DNA of 17,282 nt from Pseudomonadota bacterium (lineage in GTDB: Bacteria; Pseudomonadota; Gammaproteobacteria; Burkholderiales; Rhodocyclaceae), in NCBI GenBank assembly GCA_023459095.1, contig JAEWVQ010000250.1, positions 1-17,282 on the forward strand, written 5' to 3'. Made by a program: the position numbers and the translations under genes. Of the stretch, positions 10,464 through 17,282 are shown in pieces (the first letter of the stretch is position 1; each line of letters begins with the position of its first letter). The notes below the pieces were generated by a model. The model saw only the letters and a list, made by a program, of their open reading frames with translations. It had not been told where the DNA came from and made no database searches.

Positions 10464-11608
10464 ACGCGCCGCATCCGGCCCCGGTGCAGGCCGCCACGAC
10501 CCCGCTGACGGCGCTTGAGCTGTGCGTGGTCGGACCCTTGCCGCCGCCGTCCGGCGGCATGGCCAACCAGTGCGAGCAACTCGTGCGGCTGATGCGCGCC
10601 GAGGGGGTCCGGGTCGAGCTGGTGCGGACCAATCCGCCCTACCGCCCGGCCTGGGCCGGACGCATTCCGCTGCTGCGCGCCGCGCTCCGGCTGCTGCCTT
10701 ATCTGGCGCAGCTGTGGCGGGCCGCGGGGCGGGCCGAGGTCATGCACATCCTCGCCAACTCGGGCTGGGCCTGGCATCTGTTCGCCGCGCCCGCGGTGTG
10801 GATCGGGCGTCTGCGCGGCGCCCGGGTGATCGTCAATTACCGGGGCGGAAACGCTGCGGCCTTCTTCGCGCGCGCGCGCGGGCCGGTGCTCGCCACCCTG
10901 CGGCTGGCCGATGCGTGCGTGACGCCGTCGGCCTTTCTGCAGCGGGTCTTCGCGCAGCACGGGCTCGCCGCCGCGATCGTGCCCAACATTGTCGATCTGA
11001 GCCGCTTCTGGCCGGCGCCCGAGCGCGCGTTCGGCGATGCGCCCCACCTGGTGGTCACGCGCAACCTCGAGGCGATCTACGACATCCCGACCGCGTTGCG
11101 CGCCTTTGCCGGCGTTCGCCGCGTGTTCCCCGGCGCTCGGTTGACGGTGGCGGGCAGCGGCCCGGAACTCGGCCGCCTGCGCGTGCTCGCCGCGCAACTC
11201 GGGCTCGCCGAGTGCGTGCATTTCGCCGGCCGCATCGACAATGCCGAGATTCCCGCGCTGTATCGCAGCGCGGACTGCATGCTCAATCCGAGCACGGTCG
11301 ACAACATGCCGATCTCGATCCTCGAGGCTCTGGCAAGCGCGGTGCCGGTGGTGAGTACCCGCGCCGGGGGGATTCCGGACATGGTCGAGGACGGGCGCTC
11401 GGCCTTGCTGGTGGCGGTCGGCGATGCCGAGGCGATGGCGGCGGCGGCGCTGCGGGTGCTGTCCGACCGCGGGCTTGCCGCGCGCTTGCGCGCGGCCGGC
11501 GTGCAGGCCGCCGCCGCCCACGACTGGCCCACGGTGCATGCGCGCTGGCTGGCGATGTACCGGGGGGCGGGGGCCGGTGGCGCAACCGGGAGTACGGGCG
11601 ATGCGTGA
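10460..11608 (+). CDS. GT4 family glycosyltransferase
   Basis: This 382-residue GT-B glycosyltransferase has the glycine-rich acceptor-side loop VGPLPPPSGGMANQ (24-37) and a donor half with VVTRNLEAIYDIPTALRAF (198-216), LTVAGSGPELGRL (228-240), VHFAGRID and NPSTVDNMPISILEALAS. The E-x7-E signature appears here as D281-x7-E289, a conservative change of the first acid that occurs in part of GT4. The first 18 residues are a proline/alanine-rich tail without motifs. I do not assign it to a named XrtA subfamily, unlike the three other transferases in this block. Its ATG lies in the previous stop (ATGA, 10460-10463), with GGGAGG at 10450-10455 close in front. It overlaps the next gene by eight bases. 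Confidence 0.92.
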   Translation: MNAPHPAPVQAATTPLTALELCVVGPLPPPSGGMANQCEQLVRLMRAEGVRVELVRTNPPYRPAWAGRIPLLRAALRLLPYLAQLWRAAGRAEVMHILANSGWAWHLFAAPAVWIGRLRGARVIVNYRGGNAAAFFARARGPVLATLRLADACVTPSAFLQRVFAQHGLAAAIVPNIVDLSRFWPAPERAFGDAPHLVVTRNLEAIYDIPTALRAFAGVRRVFPGARLTVAGSGPELGRLRVLAAQLGLAECVHFAGRIDNAEIPALYRSADCMLNPSTVDNMPISILEALASAVPVVSTRAGGIPDMVEDGRSALLVAVGDAEAMAAAALRVLSDRGLAARLRAAGVQAAAAHDWPTVHARWLAMYRGAGAGGATGSTGDA

Positions 11609-12935
11609 TCTGATCCTGCTGTGCATCATCGTCCCCGGTGGGCTGGTGGCGCTGCGCTATCCCTTCGTCGGCGCGATGCTGTGGACCTGGATCAGCATCA
11701 TGAATCCGCACCGCCTCACCTGGGGCTTCATGTACAACGCGCCGGTGGCCTTGTTCATCGGCGCCTGCGCGCTCGTCGGCCTGTTCGCGTCCAAGGAGAA
11801 ACGCAGCCCCTTTGTCGGCACGCCGGCCGTGTGGCTGGCCGTGCTCGTGGGTTGGATGTGCCTGACCACGCTGTTCGCCTTCGATCCGGGGTCCAGCCTG
11901 GGGCAACTGGAAAAGGTGCTGAAGATCGACCTGATGGTGCTGGTTACCCTGATGGTGGTGCGCACCAAGCGCGAGATGATGGTGTTCGCCTGGCTGCTGG
12001 CGTTCTCGGTGGCCTTCTACGGCATCAAGGGCGGCGTGTTCACGCTGCTCACCGGCGGTGGTTCGCGGGTGTATGGGCCGATGGGCACCTACATCCAGGA
12101 GAACAACGCGCTGGCGGTGGCGACCATCGTCGCCGTCCCCTTGCTGCGCTTCCTGCAGACCACGCTGGAGAAGGCCTGGCAGCGCCACGCGATGACGCTG
12201 GCGATGGTGCTGTGCGGCGTCTCCATCCTCGGCTCGCATTCGCGCGGGGCGCTGCTGGCGATCTCGGCGATGCTGGCGATGCTGTGGTGGCGGGGGCGCA
12301 ACAAGTTCGCCTCGGCGCTGGTGCTGGTCGTGGTCGGAGCGGTTGCGCTGTCGATGATGCCCGAGCACTGGTGGGAGCGCATGGAGACGCTGAAGAACCC
12401 GGAGGATCAGTCCGCGCAGGGCCGGCTCAACGCCTGGATGATGGCTTTCAACATCGCCAAGGACAATTTCTTCGGCGGCGGTTTCAGCATCTACAACAAT
12501 CTCGTGTACAGCCTGTACGCCCCCGACCCCACCTATGTGGTGTCGGCCCACAGCATCTATTTCCACATGCTGGGCGAGCACGGTTTCATCGGCCTCTTCA
12601 TCTATCTCGCGCTGTGGTACAGCACCTGGCGCAGCGCCGGGTGGCTGCGCAAGCACGCCGGCGCCCAGCCCGAAACGGCCTGGTGCGCGCAACTGGGCGG
12701 CATGGTGCAGGTGTCGCTGGTCGGCTTCGCGGTGGGCGGGGCCTTCCTCAGCCTGGCCTACTTCGATCTGCCCTACAACGTCATGGCGCTCACCGTCGCT
12801 GCGCGCTTCTGGGTGCAGTCGGGGGCATGGCGCCACGAGCCGGCGTTCGAGGACAGGGGCAAGCTGTTCGGCGTGCCGCTGTTCTTCGGCGATCGCCTCA
12901 AGGGGCGTCCGCCGTCAGCGCCGCAACAGGCGTAA
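11601..12935 (+). CDS. O-antigen ligase/polymerase-like membrane protein, XrtA-associated
   Basis: This 444-residue polytopic protein is rich in hydrophobic segments (roughly residues 3-32, 46-62, 76-93, 110-142, 168-184, 198-229, 237-252, 328-341 and 368-404). It carries Wzy_C/ligase-type features: SHSRGALLAI at 212-221, QGRLNAWMMAF at 273-283 and a loop with H317 in AHSIYFHMLGEHGF, like the periplasmic His/Arg motifs of O-antigen ligases. It matches my memory of the exosortase A-associated 'probable O-glycosylation ligase' group (DUF5935 plus Wzy_C). Role: transfer or polymerisation of lipid-linked glycan at the periplasmic face. The start ATG 11601 has GGGAG at 11588-11592 and overlaps the preceding gene by eight bases. 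The last seven codons overlap the opposing ATP-grasp gene. Confidence 0.9.
   Translation: MRDLILLCIIVPGGLVALRYPFVGAMLWTWISIMNPHRLTWGFMYNAPVALFIGACALVGLFASKEKRSPFVGTPAVWLAVLVGWMCLTTLFAFDPGSSLGQLEKVLKIDLMVLVTLMVVRTKREMMVFAWLLAFSVAFYGIKGGVFTLLTGGGSRVYGPMGTYIQENNALAVATIVAVPLLRFLQTTLEKAWQRHAMTLAMVLCGVSILGSHSRGALLAISAMLAMLWWRGRNKFASALVLVVVGAVALSMMPEHWWERMETLKNPEDQSAQGRLNAWMMAFNIAKDNFFGGGFSIYNNLVYSLYAPDPTYVVSAHSIYFHMLGEHGFIGLFIYLALWYSTWRSAGWLRKHAGAQPETAWCAQLGGMVQVSLVGFAVGGAFLSLAYFDLPYNVMALTVAARFWVQSGAWRHEPAFEDRGKLFGVPLFFGDRLKGRPPSAPQQA
12915..12935. other. Tail-to-tail coding overlap of two convergent operons
   Basis: The plus-strand ligase-like gene ends at 12935 and the minus-strand ATP-grasp gene ends at 12915, so 21 bases code for the C-terminus of both (SAPQQA on plus, ALRLLRR on minus). 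There is no intergenic space for an ordinary terminator. Confidence 0.9.
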
Positions 12936-14141
12936 GGCGTAGTTGCGCAGGTCGGCGAGCAGGGGGCCGGAGTCGCGGCGGTCCCACAGGTAGTAGCGCG
13001 TGCGCGGACGGACGAAGTCGCGCGCGAAGCGCCACAGCTCGTGGGCCGGGCGGATGCGGAAATAGGGGTCGCGGATCCGCCCCGGCTGCAGCACGATGCG
13101 CACCAGGCGCTTGAGTTCGGTCGCCACCATGCGGCAGCGCAGGTCGTCCTTCAGTGCGCCGAGCGCGGGCATGCGCCCCAGCCCCTGGAGGTGGTAGGCG
13201 AGGCTGGCGAAGCCTGCGCCGGCGTGGACCGCGAGCGGAAAGCTGCCCCAGAAGCGGCCGTTGATCTCCATCAGTGCCGCTTCGCCGGTGGCTTCATCGA
13301 GGCGGTACTCGACCATCGCGCAGCCCTCCCAGCCGATCGCGCGCAGCAGCGCGATCGAGCGTTCCTGCAGATCGCGATGGACGGTGAGCGGCAGGGCGTC
13401 GCACACGCTCGAGAAGCCGCCCTCGGGGGGCCATTCGGCGATGCGCACATGCTGGAAGCGGCGTACGGCTTCGCCCCGGTGCATGAAGAAGAACTGGCCG
13501 AGGCCGCGGCCGGGGCAGTATTCCTGGATCAGCGGCCAGATCGCGGCCGCCGCGAAGCGCTCGCCGATGCGGGCCAGCGCTTCGGCATCGGCGGCGAATT
13601 CGAGTTTGTGCAGCGTGAGCCCGTGCGCGCGCAATTGCGGCAGCGCGGCGAGTGGATCGGCCCATTTCACGACCGCCGGGTAGCGCAACTGGCCGCAGGC
13701 CGCGTGCCACTGCGCCAGCGAGTGCGCCTGGACGGTGCGCGGCACACGGATGCCGACGGTGCGTGCCAGTTCGAGGGTGCGCGACTTGTCGAGCACACAG
13801 GCGAAAGCCGCGGCGTCCGGGGCGACCACGGTGACCGGGCCGAAGGCGTGGCGATGCGCGATCAGCCAGGACAGATCGGTTTCCGAGACCGCGAGCAGCA
13901 CCGCGCGGCCGTACTCCTCGCCGAGCGCGCGGATGCGCGCGACCAGCGCGGCGTCGCGCGCGCTGCCGACCACCACGCCGCGTGTCAGGTAGCGCGAGGC
14001 CAGCCCGATCGACTGCGCGCGGTTGGCGAGGCCGACGACCGGCACGCCGGCGCGACCGAGCTCGCGGATTACGCCGACGCCGATCTGGGTCTCGATGCCG
14101 AGCACGAAGCAGGGCGGGGTGTCGTTTGCCGGCGTCGTCAT
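12915..14141 (-). CDS. ATP-grasp ligase (carboxylate-amine ligase-like)
   Basis: This 408-residue protein has the three-part ATP-grasp layout. Residues 10-110 form a Rossmann-like pre-domain (CFVLGIETQIGVGVIRELG). An ATP-grasp N-lobe follows with K119 in DKSRTLELARTVGIRVPRT and K159 in YPAVVKW. The C-lobe has VEYR (277-280) and the metal site E292/N294 in LMEINGRFWGSFPLA. Known: such enzymes make an acyl-phosphate from a carboxylate and join it to an amine, thiol or similar nucleophile. The substrate here is unknown; a uronic acid or acyl/amino acid decoration of the EPS is an inference from the neighbours. ATG 14141 overlaps the stop of the deacetylase gene (ATGA). No purine-rich binding site precedes it, which argues for translational coupling. 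Its last codons overlap the convergent ligase-like gene. Confidence 0.88.
   Translation of the reverse strand: MTTPANDTPPCFVLGIETQIGVGVIRELGRAGVPVVGLANRAQSIGLASRYLTRGVVVGSARDAALVARIRALGEEYGRAVLLAVSETDLSWLIAHRHAFGPVTVVAPDAAAFACVLDKSRTLELARTVGIRVPRTVQAHSLAQWHAACGQLRYPAVVKWADPLAALPQLRAHGLTLHKLEFAADAEALARIGERFAAAAIWPLIQEYCPGRGLGQFFFMHRGEAVRRFQHVRIAEWPPEGGFSSVCDALPLTVHRDLQERSIALLRAIGWEGCAMVEYRLDEATGEAALMEINGRFWGSFPLAVHAGAGFASLAYHLQGLGRMPALGALKDDLRCRMVATELKRLVRIVLQPGRIRDPYFRIRPAHELWRFARDFVRPRTRYYLWDRRDSGPLLADLRNYALRLLRR
12922..12947. repeat. Small inverted repeat enclosing a tandem heptamer
   Basis: CGCAAC (12922-12927) and GTTGCG (12942-12947) are perfect inverted copies, 14 bases apart. The loop is exactly two tandem copies of AGGCGTA (12928-12934 and 12935-12941). 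The structure spans the plus-strand stop and the 3' end of the opposing gene. There is no T-tract on either side, so it is at best a weak hairpin. Six-base stems arise easily by chance at this GC content. Confidence 0.35.
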
Positions 14142-15097
14142 AGCGGCAGGCGGCGCAGGGCCTGGCCGGCGAGGCGGTTCAGCGTCGCCCGCCGGCTGAC
14201 GCGGGCAAGGCCGCGCTCGACCGGCGGCGCCAGCTCGGGCGCTACGCGCAGGCCGCGGGTCGGAAAGCGTGCGCGGTGTTCGCCGAGGAAGCGGCACAGT
14301 CCGGCAAAGCGCTGCACGACGATGGGGTCGGGGCGGCAGCCGCCGGCGCGCAGCATCTCGAAGTTGTGCGACAGGAGGGTGAAGCAGGGGTGGCCGCGGC
14401 GTTCGGCGTCGGCGATCGCTTCGGTGAACTCGCGCACGCTGCAGGCGCCCACCTGGGCATGGCGCAGGCGGCCGAGGCCGTCGCGGAATACGGTCATCGG
14501 CAGCAGCTGCAAGGCGCCGCGCCGGCGCGGAAAGTAGAACTCGCCCTCGGCGCGCAGGTCGGGACCCGATACCGGGTAGCACATGTTGAGGCTGGCATCG
14601 ACGGCGAGCCCGCAGGCTTCGGCCGCCGCCAGGGTGTCGGCATTGGCCGCGAAGCTGCCGGCGCGGAACGCGCTCACCGGCCGCGCCCCGGCTTCGTGCA
14701 GCAGCGCGAGGCCGCGGCGCATGAGTTCGGTCTGCTCGTCGCGGCTGTAGTGAATCAGATGCTGGCGCTTGTAGGGCTTGTCCGGAAAGACCACGGGGCG
14801 GATCTCGTCGGTCCATTCCGGGTGCAGGTGCAGCTGCACCTCCTGGCCGGCGTCCTGGATCAGCGCGACGATGCGGGCGAGGTGTTCCACACCGAAGCGC
14901 GCGGCGAACAGCGGTTCGACGAAGAACACCCCATGCACGCCGTGGCGCGCCATGATCTCCAGGGTCTTGGGCAGCGCGTAGTCGCCCGCTGCGGAGCGTC
15001 CGTACACATAGCGCTCGAAGGCGGCCGGGAAGCGTTCGTCGAGGGCTTCCCAGCCGTTGCACCAGACTTCGATGTCGAAGGTCAGATAGACGTTCAT
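14138..15097 (-). CDS. NodB-type polysaccharide deacetylase
   Basis: This 319-residue protein is a carbohydrate esterase 4-like deacetylase with altered motifs. Motif 1 is TFDIEVW (D8, E10) in place of TFDDG, a D-x-E form seen in WalW-like and XrtA-associated deacetylases. Motif 2 is the H90/H92 pair in QLHLHPEW rather than H-S/T-x-x-H. Motif 3 is R145 in FRAGSF, and the late motif is H244 in LLSHNFEML. There is no signal peptide, since the catalytic strand begins at residue 3. It should therefore act in the cytoplasm on a nucleotide- or lipid-linked sugar unless it is exported by other means. The C-terminal 50 residues are basic and motif-free. ATG 15097 overlaps the stop of the upstream phosphatase-like gene (15094-15097). 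Confidence 0.88.
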   Translation of the reverse strand: MNVYLTFDIEVWCNGWEALDERFPAAFERYVYGRSAAGDYALPKTLEIMARHGVHGVFFVEPLFAARFGVEHLARIVALIQDAGQEVQLHLHPEWTDEIRPVVFPDKPYKRQHLIHYSRDEQTELMRRGLALLHEAGARPVSAFRAGSFAANADTLAAAEACGLAVDASLNMCYPVSGPDLRAEGEFYFPRRRGALQLLPMTVFRDGLGRLRHAQVGACSVREFTEAIADAERRGHPCFTLLSHNFEMLRAGGCRPDPIVVQRFAGLCRFLGEHRARFPTRGLRVAPELAPPVERGLARVSRRATLNRLAGQALRRLPL

Positions 15098-15687
15098 GGG
15101 CGGGTCGCCGGGCTCAGGCCCTGCCGTAGTTCAGCGATCAGGCGAATGACCGCCGGCTGGATGCTGGCGAAGCAGGTGCGGAAGTAATCCACCGACAGGG
15201 TGTCGGGGTCGTGCAGATGATAGCGGACCGGCCGCGCCCAGTGGCCGAGCAGGGCGATCTGCGTGGCCGGCACGCCGCGGGCGACGAGGCGGTGGGCGTG
15301 GCGCAGTTCCATCACCAGCAGCAGGTCGCCGGCGCGCAGTCGGTAGTCGGCAAAGTCGGTGGCGGCGTGGTCGTCGAGCGACAGCCCGAACTCCACCGCC
15401 ACCGCGCGTGCGTTCGGCGTCGCCGGCGCGCCGGTGGTGGTCGACAGTCCGATCGAGATGCACGCCACGGCCTCGCGCGCGGCCACCGCATGGGCGAAGG
15501 CGCTACGGTTGATGTTGCCCAGGCAGACGAAGACCAGGCGTTCGACCCGCTCCGGGGCGAGGCTGCGAAAGCGCGTGGCCGGCCCCAGCACGCCTTCGAT
15601 CTGGCCGAGGAGGTAGCGCACCCAGCCGCGGTGGGTGCCATGGTTGATCTCGATCAGCCGTCTGAGGCGCTGCAGCGGTGCGCTCAC
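15094..15687 (-). CDS. Low-molecular-weight tyrosine-phosphatase-like protein
   Basis: This 197-residue protein (GTG start) has an N-terminal extension of about 48 residues, with a basic stretch at the start (LQRLRRLIEI), before the LMW-PTP fold. The phosphate loop C-x5-R-S is CLGNINRS (C55, R61, S62) after LVFV. The general-acid region is HDPD (D160, D162). Known: canonical Wzb-type enzymes have C-x-GNICRSP and a late DP-aromatic. Here the inner Cys is Asn, the residue after RS is Ala and the aromatic is Asp. In EPS loci such phosphatases normally reset a BY-kinase, but no kinase is present in this window. GTG 15687 overlaps the stop of the upstream gene (15684-15687) and has no clear binding site, which supports coupling. 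A sugar- or lipid-phosphate substrate is an alternative. Confidence 0.8.
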   Translation of the reverse strand: MSAPLQRLRRLIEINHGTHRGWVRYLLGQIEGVLGPATRFRSLAPERVERLVFVCLGNINRSAFAHAVAAREAVACISIGLSTTTGAPATPNARAVAVEFGLSLDDHAATDFADYRLRAGDLLLVMELRHAHRLVARGVPATQIALLGHWARPVRYHLHDPDTLSVDYFRTCFASIQPAVIRLIAELRQGLSPATRP

Positions 15688-17282
15688 AGGCGGTAGTCCG
15701 GCGCGTGTTCGCGCAACCAGAGCTCGAGCACCTGCAGGATCCAGACCATTTCCCCGTAATACCCGGGGTGGGCCGGCAGCAGCGTGTTGAGCAACTCGTC
15801 GATGAAGGCGGCGCGGATCAGGCCGCGCTTCTTCAGGCCTTCGAGCGATTCCCGCGCCATCGCCTTGAGGCCGTCGTGGCGCGCGGTCCAGACCCCGAAG
15901 GGCAGGCCGAAGCCGTGCTTCTTCTTGGCGATGATCTCGTCGGGCAGGAAGCCGCGCAGCGCTTCCTTGAAGAACCAGCGCAGGGTCAGGCCCTTGAGCT
16001 TCCACTCGGGGGGCAGGGTCAGCGAGAAGTCGAGCAGGTCGTCGGCGAGCAGCGGGAAGGCGACGTCCACCCCGGCGAGCGCGGTGGTGCCGACCACCTT
16101 GGGCAGGTCGTTGTCGGCGAGCGTGAATTGCCAGTCGAACGCCAGCATGCGGTTGATCAGCGCCTCGCCCCGGGTGTGCGCCCAGACTTCGCGCTGGCGG
16201 GCGAGCGGGGCTTCGCCGTCGAACTGCTGCAGGAAGTCGGCGGTGAAGATCCGCTCCGGGCCCAGCCGCAGCAGCAGGTTGTACATCGCCATGCGGTCGG
16301 GCAGCGGCACCCGCGCCTGGCTGACGTAGCTCGCCGCCTTTTTGATCACCGGCAGGCGGTCCATGCCCGGCAGGCCGAGCACGGGCTCGAGCAGGGCCGC
16401 GCGCAGGGGGGCGGGGACGGCATCGTAGGCGCCGAAGATGCGCTGCTTGGCATAGCGCGAATTGCCGCCGAACAACTCGTCGCCGCCATCGCCGGCGAGC
16501 AGCCGCTCGATGCCGTCGGCCCGTGCCCGGCCCGCGCACAGCCATGCAGGCACCGCGGACGAGTTTCCGAAGGGCTGGTCGTACCAGGCGGCGACGCGGG
16601 GAATGCCGTCGAGCAGGTCTTCCGGGGTGACGTAGTACTCGTGGTGATCGGTGCCGAAACGGCGGGCGGCGATGCGCGCATAGGCCATTTCGTCGTAGCC
16701 CGCAGCGTCGAAGCCGATCGAGTAGGTCGGTGCCGGGCGGCCCAGTACCTTGCACAGCATCCCCGACACGGTGGAGCTGTCGGTGCCCCCGGAGAGGAAG
16801 GCGCCGGTGTTCGCGCCGTGCGCGGCGTCCGCCACCCCGCTTTCGACGAGCTCGAGAAAACGCCGCTTGGCGGCCTCGAGGTCGAGCCCGGGATCGGCGG
16901 CGAACTGCGGTGTCCAGTAAGGCGCGACCTGCGCCTCGCCATCCCGCCAGTGCAGGCCATGTCCCGGCGGCAGGCGGCGCACGCCGCGAAACACCGTGGC
17001 CGGAGCGGGGATCATGTGGAAGTAGAGATAATCGAACAGCGCCTGGGGATCGATTTCGCGTGCCGCGACCGGCACCTCGTCGGCGCGGCTGGCGAAGCCG
17101 AGGCGGCCGCCCTGTGCGGCGTAGCACAGCGGATGGGTGCCGAAGCGGTCGACGGCCATCCAGGCCTCGCCGCCGGCGGTGTCGATGACGACCACGGCGA
17201 AGCGGCCCCTGCCCTGGGCGGCGGCGCCCGGCCCGTGTGCGCGCCAGGCGTCGAGCCACGCTGCGGCCGCACCGTCGGCGGC
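15684..17282 (-). CDS. Asparagine-synthase-family amidotransferase (third copy; 5' end outside window)
   Basis: The minus-strand frame is open from the TGA at 15684-15686 to the right edge, so the N-terminus with the catalytic Cys is not visible. A GTG at 17195 is possible but unlikely: the frame upstream of it continues with conserved-looking sequence (RGRFAVVVID). Visible parts are the end of the class II amidotransferase domain (AVDRFGTHPLCY), the PP-loop SGGTDSS (16773-16793), AGDGGDELFGGNSRY, a DLPKV segment and KKKHGFGLPFGVW. These identify a complete synthetase domain. DRFGTHPLCY and SGGTDSS differ from the corresponding RDRL/RDPL--KP and SGGVDSS of the two plus-strand copies, so it is a separate subfamily. 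Probable activity is glutamine-dependent amidation of a carboxylate; the substrate is unknown. It leads a tightly coupled run with a phosphatase-like, a deacetylase and an ATP-grasp gene. Confidence 0.92.
   Translation of the reverse strand, partial: AADGAAAAWLDAWRAHGPGAAAQGRGRFAVVVIDTAGGEAWMAVDRFGTHPLCYAAQGGRLGFASRADEVPVAAREIDPQALFDYLYFHMIPAPATVFRGVRRLPPGHGLHWRDGEAQVAPYWTPQFAADPGLDLEAAKRRFLELVESGVADAAHGANTGAFLSGGTDSSTVSGMLCKVLGRPAPTYSIGFDAAGYDEMAYARIAARRFGTDHHEYYVTPEDLLDGIPRVAAWYDQPFGNSSAVPAWLCAGRARADGIERLLAGDGGDELFGGNSRYAKQRIFGAYDAVPAPLRAALLEPVLGLPGMDRLPVIKKAASYVSQARVPLPDRMAMYNLLLRLGPERIFTADFLQQFDGEAPLARQREVWAHTRGEALINRMLAFDWQFTLADNDLPKVVGTTALAGVDVAFPLLADDLLDFSLTLPPEWKLKGLTLRWFFKEALRGFLPDEIIAKKKHGFGLPFGVWTARHDGLKAMARESLEGLKKRGLIRAAFIDELLNTLLPAHPGYYGEMVWILQVLELWLREHAPDYRL

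Noticed and set aside
9981..10880. Alternating CG tracts (around 9981-9992 and 10867-10881) as possible Z-DNA or repeat elements
   Set aside because: They are short, lie inside coding sequence as Ala/Arg codon runs, and are expected at this base composition.
15094..15687. Arsenate reductase (ArsC of LMW-PTP fold) instead of a phosphatase-like protein
   Set aside because: The extra resolving cysteines of that family are not where expected, and the operon context is polysaccharide synthesis.
17193..17195. GTG as the start of the third amidotransferase
   Set aside because: The frame stays open to the window edge with sequence consistent with the domain, and this start would remove the Cys nucleophile and most of the amidotransferase domain.

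Overview
This 17.3 kb window is almost solid coding sequence of very high GC. It looks like part of an exopolysaccharide (EPS) locus of the exosortase A (XrtA / PEP-CTERM / EpsH1) type. The gene set and order fit a floc- or capsule-forming betaproteobacterium. The closest match I can recall is the Rhodocyclales group (Thauera, Azoarcus, Zoogloea); that placement is inference from gene content and GC, not from a marker gene. I see no tRNA, rRNA, CRISPR array, insertion sequence or phage gene. No intergenic gap exceeds about 15 bases.

Left block, plus strand, 1-12935. Ten genes run in one direction and form an apparent single operon that enters from the left edge. In order: the C-terminal part of an exosortase A/EpsI fusion; a GT4 glycosyltransferase (stp2 type); an asparagine-synthase-like amidotransferase (XrtA-associated amidotransferase 1); a second GT4 (Daro_2409 type); a second asparagine-synthase-like protein; a third sugar transferase (stp1 type); an AlgD-like nucleotide-sugar 6-dehydrogenase; a membrane-anchored transglutaminase-like protein; a fourth GT4; and a polytopic O-antigen-ligase/polymerase-like protein. 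Most junctions are 4-base stop/start overlaps (ATGA or GTGA) or gaps of 2-15 bases.

Right block, minus strand, 17282-12915. Four genes enter from the right edge and run toward the left block. In order of transcription: a third asparagine-synthase-like protein (its N-terminus is beyond the window); a low-molecular-weight tyrosine-phosphatase-like protein; a NodB-type polysaccharide deacetylase; and an ATP-grasp ligase. All three junctions are 4-base overlaps. The two operons meet tail to tail, and their last genes overlap by 21 bases (12915-12935).

How they may work together (inference): the four glycosyltransferases build a repeat unit, the AlgD-like enzyme supplies a uronic acid nucleotide sugar (probably GDP-mannuronate), and the ligase/polymerase-like protein assembles or transfers the glycan. 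The three glutamine-dependent amidotransferases, the ATP-grasp ligase and the transglutaminase-like protein are an unusual concentration of carboxylate-amide chemistry. The most economical reading is a polysaccharide whose uronic acids are converted to amides or joined to amines, with deacetylation as a further change. No promoter is visible because both transcripts begin outside the window.
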